From the NCBI RefSeq assembly GCF_032884065.1, contig NC_088867.1, positions 28,469,976 to 28,533,975 on the forward strand: 64,000 nt of DNA, written 5' to 3'. This DNA is from Artemia franciscana (lineage: Eukaryota; Arthropoda; Branchiopoda; Anostraca; Artemiidae). Every line of letters starts with the position of its first letter. Positions within the stretch are counted from its first letter, which is position 1. The notes beneath the pieces were generated by a model. The model was given only the letters and a program-made list of their open reading frames with translations, was not told where the DNA came from and did not search any database. A program made the position numbers and the translations under genes. Shown one piece after another: positions 55,565 to 64,000 of the stretch.

Positions 55565-57501
55565 AGACCCTGATAAATCTACAAGGCAAAAACCTAATTG
55601 ATCGTTAAATAGTATTCCAAAAACGGATGATGCTAGAGAAACTAGTTTTAATTGAAATTGAAGAGAATAGCAAATGGTATATTTTTGAAAAGTTTTCAGA
55701 AAAGCCAAAAAGGGGTTTGTTTAAAGGGGGATGGTATACTTCTATTTGGTAAATCAAATGCACGATGGAGCAAATACGAGTAAACTTTCATTAGCGATGC
55801 AGAGAAAAGTAAAAAAGTGTAATTTTAAAAGACACCCTAGTTCGAGGTGGGAGAAACGAAATTATGTTAAGGTGAGACAGAAATAGCAAGACACGTCCAT
55901 AAGTCACATTTGTTTTCAACACCTTGAAGCTCTAAATGCCTTCCTTTCTAATCTATGTATTTGTTTTTATTCCTTAACTGCATTCAGAGAGTTCTGCAAC
56001 ATCTACATAGCTTAATTTTTATATAAAAAAGTAATTTGAGCTTCCTGGTGCAACTTTTTTCTTCACAACCTAAACTAGAATGTAGATATAATGAGCTGAA
56101 AAAGCTTCAAGGATGTATTTTAATTTTAGCCGGTCTATCTAGCTCATTTATGGTTCTACGAAATATATAGGAACATATTTTTTGGTTCAAGAGGCATGAA
56201 ATACGTTTTTTATAAGAAAATTGTGAACTAAACACTGAGCATTTAGAATTTTGAACCCCGCAGAGGTAGATTTTAAAGCAAAATGTAAATTTGTTTGCAA
56301 AGATCATGATGTTTGGATCAAATAAATAAAACATACTATGCTTTTGAAGGGCACAAGTACTCTAAATAGTTTAATCTATCCATCCTGTCTATCGTATATT
56401 TTGATTAAATTTTGATTTGCTGGCTTTTATGTTTAAATCCCACCTCCATATTCTTGTTCTTCTGCTAGCTCTTCATATACGGTTATACGATTGTCTTCAG
56501 CTTGTCTTGAAAATACATTTTTAGTATTTTCGCCAAAAAATATTGCAACAAAATTTCTACCATAGATTTTTAAAATTCCTTTTCTTAAATCCTAATAAAA
56601 CATTTAGAAAAATCCTTGCCTACTCCTATATTTTAGTGTATTTGGCTTCCCCACCACACTTAATGAATGACACAAAACTATTACCGATCTTAAATTTTGC
56701 TGACCACCCCTCGGAGTCACTAAATTCGAAGAAGGAAAGAAGAGGATGAAAAAAACATTTTTCTTAGTTTTTTGATGCGAAAAAATTTGAGAAACATAAA
56801 ATCACCCCCTCCCCTAGATTTTTGAAATATACCAATTTTTATATCTTAATTAAAACAAAAATTAAAGGTGCTTGTCTCTCCCTGTATTTTCGTGAATTAT
56901 TGCCCCTTCAAGCTTAATGAATGCTATAACAAGACAAATATCTGGAACTTCCTATATCATTTTTCTTTTACTGATCGAGTGAATTCATGGTGGCACCCGC
57001 CTCCGTGAAAGGTCATTTTGTGATGAAATATACGAGTTCTTACGAATAATACGAATATAAAATTTCTTTCAAAATCCTTCCATGTTTTTTTTTCTTCATT
57101 TTGCAAATTTAAGCCTTACCTTCCGCGATAGTATCGTTATACTGCTGTTGTTCTATGATTTGGGTATAATAAATATTATTTTCAACTTTTGAGTTTTTAA
57201 ATAGCAAGCTGCAAGAAAATACAATTTTTTTTTATTTAGACCGAATCCATAATTTAATCTTTCGGCTTACTAAAAAGTGCGATTTTGTTGCGATACCTTT
57301 CTTTTGTTCTTGATTTTGTTTTATTATTCCACTTTTGTTGTTTCATAGGGGGTCAGAAATGAAACTAACACTATTATAACTGCCTTAGTGAAACATAAGA
57401 TCAGGCCTTGACTTGGGGCAAAAACAAAACCCACAATTACTACTTTGTCATTTTGTCATCTTTTTAGTTTGACTTAATGTGCGTTGTACTTACATACTCA
57501 C

Positions 57502-57641
57502 AGCTGGACCAAGCGTTTCCGCCTAACCCAGGATCCAAACAAAGCCTCTGAATGAGTGTCCTGTTCCCATTCTTCGGTGAACTTAGGCCAGTTCGTGTCC
57601 CATTTGTGGCTTAGAAGCCTTCTGAAGGTGCCTGATCTTGC
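57502..57641 (-). CDS. Unassigned candidate exon, - strand
   Basis: The frame is open from an acceptor-like GGTTGCTAGCTAG to a consensus donor GTGAGT. It reads ARSGTFRRLLSHKWDTNWPK, then FTEEWEQDTHSEALFGSWVR and RKRLVQ. The Trp-rich, charged content looks protein-like, but I recognise no family. The pyrimidine tract before the acceptor is weak. Neighbouring sequence to 58080 has the look of a dispersed repeat, so it could be a transposon piece. Confidence 0.25.
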
Positions 57642-59393
57642 CTAGCTAGCAACCACAAAAGTTTTACTTGCTTTCTATTTCTTCTACACTATGATAAAAC
57701 AGCTCACCAAAAAAAAATGTGCATTAGGCGTTCATTGGAGTGATGCAGAACGGGTCCAAGCCAGTATAGCTTGGTGATTCTTCAGATTTTGTAGAGGTTG
57801 GAACAAAGTTAGCAGATATCGTCCTTTGAAATTTGATCTAACTTCCGAAAGCATAAAATTGAACGTAAGTTACGGTAATCAGAAACCTCTAGAGCACGTC
57901 CTTGAGCTGTTTTGATGGGCTAAGATTCAACACTATAGAGTGGGAGAACCCTCACTTTCAGCTAATATATGCTTATCTTTGTTCACAAGGAAATCTCTCG
58001 ATGGAACCAGAGATGTTTGCGGAGCAGAGCATAACTACTTCAGCTCTAGATTGTACTTTGGATTTTTGTACTCAAAAACAGTAGTTTCAATTTACGCTCA
58101 TAATTTCTCTTTTTCCTTTTAAAACTAAAAGATACTTACTAGTGGAATTAAGATCAATATTAATTTTGCTAAGAAAACCTCATATCTATTGTTTTGACAA
58201 GGGCTTATAAGATTTTCCATGTCCTTTGCCGCATGAAATTTCAGTAGTTTGGCAAATATAAGGAGAGTGCCATTTATGAAAAACGGTTACAGACGAGTGA
58301 ATACATTTCAGGCTCGAAAAGCATTTTGATCTCTGACATATTTTTCATAAAAGGGGATTATTTTTGTATGATTTACGTGAAAAATGTAATGCTTTCCCCA
58401 ATAGTATAAAAGGTAAACTTATGCAAACAAAATAAAGGATTAAATCTTGGTCACAATAACTCAAAAGGTGTTATATTTTAAGTCATAAATTTTACACAAT
58501 GATAAAAAAGACGGCTTTTAGCTTTTGAATGTCATAAGTGACATTTAATATTATCAACACCTTTTCTTTTGGGGTAGAAGAAACACGACAAAAAATATCG
58601 ATATGAAAGAGATGTATTTTCTGACCACTTCTGAAAGGGAAAAGGAAAGATTGAACGAATAAAAAATGGAAAACCCAGAAAGTGTATGTAAAACCCAATT
58701 AGGTATACCTACTGAAAAGCAGATTCGACGTGGGCTACAAAAATCAGTGTGAAAAATCTGATAAGTGAGATGAGTCCCTTTGAGTGGAGTACCTTCTAGA
58801 GAAGGCCCTTCCAGATGAGCTCTTTTGCCAAGTCAGAGATAATAGGCAATTCTCTGAAACTGCAAAATGTTGGGTCAACTGTGATTACCTAATCGGGATA
58901 TAGCCTTTCCAAATTATTGCGCCTAAACACCCTCTCTGACATTCCCAGTTATTATCTATTCATCCCAAGCCCTTATACTTTAGCCTCACACCACCCTTTT
59001 ACCGTGTGTTGATCTCGAAATTTATTCCATTTATGACTTTCCCATGTGATGTGTCCTAGAAGAGGTTACTTCATGTTTCAGGATTTTGTAGCCCATCTCC
59101 CGTACTCATCCCGACGACACTCTGTATCTTTTAATGCGAACAATTTGAAACGAGACCACTTGGCAAGCCCTGCCTTATTTTGTTTGTTTCCACTTTTGAA
59201 GATTAAAAGGCTAGTTGAATCAATCCCTCATAACACCTAGTGTTATCTTAAATGCCAAAAACCCACTTCTAGTTTCTGAAATTCAATTTGACAGATGGGG
59301 AAAATTCCTTATGTAGTCTTGCTACAATATCGTGATAAGTAATGAAACAAAACCTTGTGTTATTGTGGTTCCTTTTATTTTTCTATTTTTCAG

Positions 59394-59583
59394 GTGGGTT
59401 GTTGGAAATATAAATTCCTCCAGCCTAAGACTGAGATCTTCATCGTTACGTCAGCACAATATGTTTCGCCAATCTCGAGGTTTCAACTCTTCAAAATTCA
59501 ACTATGGTTTAGATGACTGTAAAGTCATAGAATCTAATCTTTCTACAGATACCTTGGATGGCTCTGGATTTTGGCCAAGCTGA
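59394..59583 (+). CDS. Probable terminal exon of an unidentified gene
   Basis: A strong acceptor (CTTTTATTTTTCTATTTTTCAG) is followed by one base completing a codon and 62 codons, then TGA at 59581-59583. It encodes WVVGNINSSSLRLRSSSLRQ, HNMFRQSRGFNSSKFNYGLD and DCKVIESNLSTDTLDGSGFW with a final PS. It is Ser/Arg-rich then acidic, like a cytoplasmic tail. No family is recognised. Upstream exons were not found in the window with confidence. Confidence 0.5.
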
Positions 59584-60281
59584 TGGTTGTGAGAGTATGG
59601 CCAGAGACGGAAGTTTAGTTGCAGTTTTGTAGTTGGTATTTTGTGTTTTGTCTCTTTCTTGCTGTTATTGTTACATTACCCAGTAAGATTTTAACTAGTA
59701 TAGCACTATGGTTACCATTTATCTTAGAGAGAAGGTTTCAAATCCCTGATCCTAATTATCTGATAAATGTTCTTTTCATAACTTATTACTATTTCCCCTC
59801 TAAACTCATTGTGGGCCTAAATGGCCCTAAATATCAGATAAGTCATTTTAATAGTTTTAAGGTAATTCTAAGCTCTTTTCTTCTAAAAATAATTCTAAGC
59901 TCTTTTCTTCTTTTTCTATAATAATCTGCCAGTCAAGAGGGAAAAGCCAGCTGATTAATACAAGCATGAAGTTCAACCAGAAAATGACCAATCCTTTCAG
60001 ATCAGACGGTGATAATGCACCATCTCTAAATTTCGCTCATTTTAAATTTAGAATCCGTCCATTCTTGTACCTACGCTGCTCATACCTTGGGTCAAATACT
60101 GACATTAGTTAAAATTTCGAAAGAAAAACTGTCCAAAGTCACCGTGTATTTAGTGTTTTTTCTGGTTTTACAAGTTTTTAGATGTGGATTGTCTTTTTTT
60201 ATCAGACAAGTAAATATTTAGTTTCTTGTCTTTCACAGATGCCAAATTTTATATTCTCATTTAGATTTTAGGTTCAGTAAT

Positions 60282-60485
60282 CGTATCCCCTTAATACGTA
60301 TTAGCAGAGCCCTATCCTGGTGTACTATTGGAGTTGCTAACCCCTCGTATCCACTCAATACGTACTAGCAGAGCCCTGTTCCAACGTAGTATTTGAGTTG
60401 CTAACCACTTGTAACCCCTCAATGGATCCTACAAGGGCCCTATCCCGGTGTACTATTACGAAATGCTATACCCTTGTATCCACCT
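60282..60485. repeat. 64-bp tandem repeat, three units
   Basis: Units begin at 60282, 60346 and 60410. Shared blocks are CGTATCC-CTCAATACGTA, AGCAGAGCCCT and GAGTTGCTAACC. The third unit is more diverged and a fourth starts near 60475. The period is too long and the units too contiguous for a CRISPR. Confidence 0.75.
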
Positions 60486-60958
60486 ACACTTCGGCCAAAG
60501 CCAAAGAGATAAGAATGTTTCTTGGCAATATTGTAAGCCAAAGTCTGGTCCTTCAAACAACATTCCTGGAAACATTTGTGTCCCAAGTTCATTTGCGAGT
60601 GCCAGTACCATTGCGTAAGATATTTCAGCTTCCCGTGAAATTTATTTGTATTCCAAGTTTAAGGAGTCGGTATTTGGTAAATATTATCAGTGAATTGCTT
60701 CCGGGTGTCTTCTTTGGCATCATTGCGAGAATATGCATACCACAGTGATTTGAGATGCCTAATAGACAGACATATTCTTTTGGTGGTCAATGATACTTTT
60801 TAGAACCCAGAAGTTGTAATAACCATAATCGCCCAGGTAACCTTTTTTGAAATGCAATGGCCCCGCGTACACTGGGTTTCCATTACTGGGCTTGCGCATG
60901 ACTTATGGTCCCTAAATAGACAATGAAAGCTCAAATAAAATAAAAAGGGCATTGTCAG

Positions 60959-61143
60959 ACAATAAAACAAAGGACTATAAGGATGTATTAATGAGAAACA
61001 AAGCACCTGCAAACGTTACTGGTATCATCGAAAGTTTACCAACAGATCCCATCATCGAGAAAAATAACTTCAATGACAAAATGTGTGATGAGATTGTAAC
61101 TGAAACCATATTACAAATTATGTATGAACCCAAAATGAAATAA
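60959..61143 (+). CDS. Possible terminal exon of an unidentified gene
   Basis: After GGCATTGTCAG two bases complete a codon, then NKTKDYKDVLMRNKAPANVT, GIIESLPTDPIIEKNNFNDK and MCDEIVTETILQIMYEPKMK are followed by TAA. The composition is that of a globular, acidic protein end rather than random AT-rich translation. AATAAA follows at 61239-61244. The pyrimidine tract is poor, so the acceptor is doubtful. It could be an alternative last exon to the one at 59394 or a separate gene. Confidence 0.35.
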
Positions 61144-61238
61144 ATGTCCTGTCAAGAGAAAACTTGATAATTTATTATTTGGAGTGGATTCAATGCATTC
61201 ATTTTCTTATGATGATATTTTACATACCATTATTTCAA

Positions 61239-61244
61239 TAAACA
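61239..61244 (+). terminator. Candidate poly(A) signal AATAAA
   Basis: ATTTCAATAAACATATTTTA lies about 95 bases after the stop at 61143. It is plausible as the 3' end of a transcript containing the 60959 exon. Confidence 0.4.
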
Positions 61245-61492
61245 TATTTTATTACATCATTTTGTTATGTCTCTATTATTTTTAGGGTAGACTAGCGACT
61301 CCAACGTCTGGAATGTTCATTCAAAAGTTAGAGAAGCAAGAAAAGGAAGTTTCAGAGACATAGGTACTACCAGCTGGTCTCATAGGAGGTCAACTAGAGT
61401 CCGAGCTGGGTTAACAGGGTTTTTACCAGAGTCTGAGAGTGTGTGGATTCTTGCAAACTCCACAAGGACATAAACTTACCCAGAGAGATAGA

Positions 61493-61510
61493 GAGAAAGA
61501 GAAAGAGAAT

Positions 61511-61570
<60 letters not shown>

Positions 61571-61910
61571 AGAGAGATAAAAACACAAATAAACACACAG
61601 AGATAGACACAGATACATGCACAGAGACGGTCAGATATACAGGCATGCGCAACGAGAGGGAGACAGAAACACACACACAAAATACACAAGAACAGGCAAA
61701 CAGACGGTCAGACATACAGGCACAGAGAGAGAGAGACAGAAACACACACAAAAACACAGGGAAGACAAAGAGATAGGCAAAGAAACGGTCAGACACACAA
61801 AAACACACATAGTGAGAAAGAAACACACACACACATACACATAGAAACAGGCAAACAGATGCTCACGCACACAGGCACAGAGAGAGAGACAGAAAAACAC
61901 AAAAAAACAC
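61493..61910. repeat. (GA)n followed by CA/GACAGA-rich simple sequence
   Basis: About 85 bases of GA (61493-61576) grade into cryptically simple ACACAAA, CAGACAGA and GGTCAGACA units up to the start of the LINE fragment. Long frames in either strand here are simple-repeat artefacts. Confidence 0.9.
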
Positions 61911-61924
61911 AAAGAATTGATAAA

Positions 61925-62530
61925 CTAAGAAAGACAAGTGTTTGTCCTTTGGATATCCCGTTTCCTCTTATTAGAGCCTTTGGTGACTTCCTGTCTAAGC
62001 CCTTGTCTGTCCTGTTTAACAAAATTACTAAGGCTGGGCAAATTCCAACAATTTGTAAACAGGGTTTCATTACCCCTTTGAAAAAGAAAAACGGAAAGCC
62101 TGGCTTTGAAGGCGTTCGACCGATTAGACTTACTTCTATTTTTTCAGAATTGTATGAAGGATTCCTTGCAGATTTACTAAAGGAAAAAATCCTACCTCTT
62201 ACTAACCTGAAGCAATTCGGAAACCTAAAATCAACTTCTACTTCCCACTACCTCGTTTCTCTTATTGACCACATCGGGAAAATCCTCGAAAAGCCTAATT
62301 CCTGTCTAAACTTAATTTCCATTGACCTTCAGAAAGCCTTTGACCTTCTTAGCCACAACATTTTAATTGAGAAACTAGAAAGCCAGTTCAATATCGATCC
62401 CTTACTGGTAAAGTTGGTTACCTCCTTTTTAACAAATAGATCGCAGGTGGTTAAATACCAGAACCATTACTCAAATCTTCTCCCTATCTACAATGACATA
62501 CCCCAAGGAACCACTCCTAGGCCCACTCCT
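61925..62530 (+). pseudogene. LINE RT, fingers and palm part
   Basis: It is open from the simple-sequence leader to about 62548. Motifs: QGFITPLKKKNGKPGFEGVR, PIRLTSIFSELYEGFLADLL, LISIDLQKAFDLLSHNILIE (first catalytic Asp), SFLTNRSQVVKY and NDIPQGT. An apparent extra base between 62505 and 62515 shifts the rest of the protein into the next frame. Confidence 0.85.
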
Positions 62531-63221
62531 TTTTTCAGTCATGATTAACAGCCTCGCAAAGGAATGTCCTGACCGTTGTAAATTTGTTGATGACCTAACG
62601 ATTGTTGAAAGTTGCTTCAGAAATTTAATAAGTTACCCTATGAGTATCCTCAATGAAATTGAAAGTGAGGCTTTGGACCTAAATATAACACTAAACCCCT
62701 CTAAGTCCATGATAATGCCGATTTGTTTCCTCAAATCCTCGCCCTGTTTTCTTAATCCTATCCCTCCTGAAATTTATGCGTCCTCGGTTAAATTACTTGG
62801 AGTCACAATTTTTTCAAATTTAAAGTGGGATATCCACTTTAAAGATATCATCCATAATGCTAATGCGTCTATCGCCCTCCTTAAGCTCCTAAATAAATAT
62901 AGCGTCCCCCTTTCTCACTCCTTAAGGTTGTACACGTTTTTTGTCCGCCCGCATCTTGAATATGCTTGTCCAGTTCGGCACCCTGGCATCTCTCGTGAAG
63001 AATCAGACAAAATTGAGTCAATCCAAAAACGAGCCTTGCGAATAATTTTCAAAGAAGGCAAGGTGCCTTACCTTCTGCTCCTAAGAAAAGCTAGTTTGGA
63101 AACCCTTGAGCGAAGGAGGTCGTCGTTGTGCCTCCATTTTTCAAAAAATGCAATAACGAACCCTCGGACGGCAAGTATTTTCCCCAAACGTCACTCACCA
63201 TCCAGACTACGACAGCCTTGA
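62493..63221 (+). pseudogene. LINE RT, catalytic FVDD box, thumb and C-terminal domain
   Basis: After the shift the frame gives PLLGPLLFSVMINSLAKECP, RCKFVDDLTIVES (the catalytic pair, with Val in place of the usual Ala in FADD) and SVKLLGVTIFSNLKWDIHFK. FVRPHLEYACPVRHPGI, IQKRALRIIFKEGKVPYLLL and LERRRSSLCLHFSKNAITNP follow, ending at a TGA at 63219-63221. The C-terminal domain is that of CR1/jockey-like ORF2. Confidence 0.88.
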
Positions 63222-63780
63222 GCTGTTTCTGAGCCTATCCCAGTTTTGTCCCCCATTCGCTGCGTTACTTCCAGATATGAAAAAGCCTTTGTCCCCTTCA
63301 TCACAGAAAAACAAATAAAATAACCAACTAGTTTCTCCCCCTTTTTTTTCATGTGAGGTGCTTTAGGTCGTTGCACTAATTTGCTTGCCCCCCGCTGTTT
63401 TGGTCTAGTTTCCCTTTTAATTCATATGTGTTTTTCGTGTGTTTTATGCTTCGTTCTTTTTTTTTGAGTTTTTGGACTTTTTTAGCATCCCTTTTAATTT
63501 GTAGATATATATGTTTATTTCCTGTTCTTTTCTGTATTATTAGATTTTTTTGTCCCCTTTCCTTTTTTCTGACTTGTATTTGTTCAAGTTTAGTTTGACG
63601 GGTTTTTTTTTGTTTGACTGATAATTTGATTATTCATTATTATTTTTTTTTGCTTTGTTTGCTTTGTTAGTCGACCCCGAAGTCCGAATTTGGCCCTTTG
63701 AGGGCTTGTGATAGTGATCTTTTTGAAATAAATATCTTATCTTACACAGCGACAGGAAAACAGACAGTCAGACACATGTC

Positions 63781-63920
<140 letters not shown>

Positions 63921-64000
63921 TGTGCGTCTAACCATCTGTTTGCCTGTCTTTGTTTCTTTCATTGTGTGTTTTTGTGTCGGACTCTTTGTGCTTTTTTGTG

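Larger units (their letters stand above)
51108..59393. other. Repeat-rich interval upstream of ATP5MG
   Basis: It contains diverged tandem repeats with GC-rich patches (51340-52150), the hairpin family (52250-55565), and a possible exon on the - strand (57502-57641). From 55570 to 57480 and from 58090 to 59390 I see AT-rich sequence without recognisable features. Confidence 0.5.
59584..61910. other. Flank with repeats and a second possible terminal exon
   Basis: It contains a 26-base direct repeat near 59862-59915 (AATTCTAAGCTCTTTTCTTC), a 64-bp tandem repeat (60282-60485), a possible exon (60959-61143), and GA/CA-rich simple sequence (61490-61910). Confidence 0.5.
61925..63745 (+). mobile_element. 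5'-truncated LINE: reverse transcriptase, C-terminal domain and 3' UTR
   Basis: It starts within the RT, at LDIPFPLIRAFGDFLSKP, and ends in a 3' UTR with the tail AAATAAATATCTTATCTTAC. This resembles the AATAAATATATTCTATTCT tail of the LINE at 11885. Upstream is GA/CA-rich simple DNA and downstream a CT tract, so it inserted into a microsatellite region or carried one along. It has one frame change and an otherwise open ORF, making it the youngest-looking LINE in the window. Confidence 0.88.

Noticed and set aside
60282..60485. CRISPR-like array
   Set aside because: The 64-bp units are whole tandem copies, diverging along their length, without unique spacers.
60398..60748. A 116-residue + strand frame
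   Set aside because: It begins inside the 64-bp tandem repeat, and no splice signals or family features support it.
61394..61912. Long Ser/Leu, Cys/Val-rich frames on the - strand and the matching + strand frame
   Set aside because: They are products of GA/CA simple sequence, with no conserved domain.

Overview
This is animal nuclear DNA, AT-rich, intron-rich and crowded with repeats. Genes are split by GT-AG introns of several kilobases. Decayed LINEs of several families, a Penelope-like endonuclease fragment, foldback elements and long dinucleotide tracts fill the space. The protein families and repeats fit an aquatic invertebrate, probably an arthropod. A brine-shrimp-like crustacean is my guess from repeat sequence that looks familiar, and nothing here proves it. 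No bacterial gene organisation, CRISPR array or tRNA was found.

Two host genes can be reconstructed exon by exon, and both encode nuclear-encoded mitochondrial proteins. (1) TOM70, the outer-membrane import receptor, runs on the + strand. Eight phase-consistent exons lie between 10195 and 38025, plus a probable ninth at 5226-5278. Its N-terminal membrane-anchor exon was not found and probably lies left of the window. (2) ATP synthase subunit g (ATP5MG) runs on the - strand. Exon 1 is at 48544-48595, exon 2 at 41014-41174 and exon 3 at 38188-38286, giving a 103-residue protein. The two genes are tail to tail with stop codons 162 bp apart, and their poly(A) signals imply overlapping 3' UTRs. 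The promoter/exon-1 region of ATP5MG is tandemly duplicated (47275-48889 and 48890-51107). The second exon 1 (50762-50813) encodes the same 17 residues and keeps its splice donor. The copies differ by a ~635 bp foldback element inserted in only one of them.

Layout. 1-1640: decayed LINE on the - strand, cut by the window edge. 1640-5225: foldback elements and a LINE ORF1 fragment. 5226-38116: TOM70. Its introns hold an RTE-like fossil (5.9-7.1 kb), a nearly complete LINE on the - strand (11.9-16.0 kb) whose ORF1 combines two PHD-like fingers with three CCCH fingers, an 81-bp tandem repeat (17.46-17.70 kb), RTE 3' ends beside (GA)n and (AT)n tracts (25.6-26.1 kb), a Penelope-like GIY-YIG endonuclease fragment (28.46-28.93 kb), hairpin repeats (33-35.3 kb) and an unassigned spliced-looking open exon (35.32-35.59 kb). 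38.1-50.8 kb: ATP5MG, with tandem repeats and LINE fossils in intron 1. 51.1-59.4 kb: mostly repeats, including the hairpin family that ends in a 9-bp palindrome. 59.4-61.3 kb: one or two probable terminal exons of unidentified genes. 61.9-63.7 kb: a 5'-truncated LINE reverse transcriptase between GA/CA-rich and CT microsatellites.

All coordinates and reading frames were worked out by eye. Exon joins rest on splice consensus, codon phase and remembered family sequences, with no alignment run.
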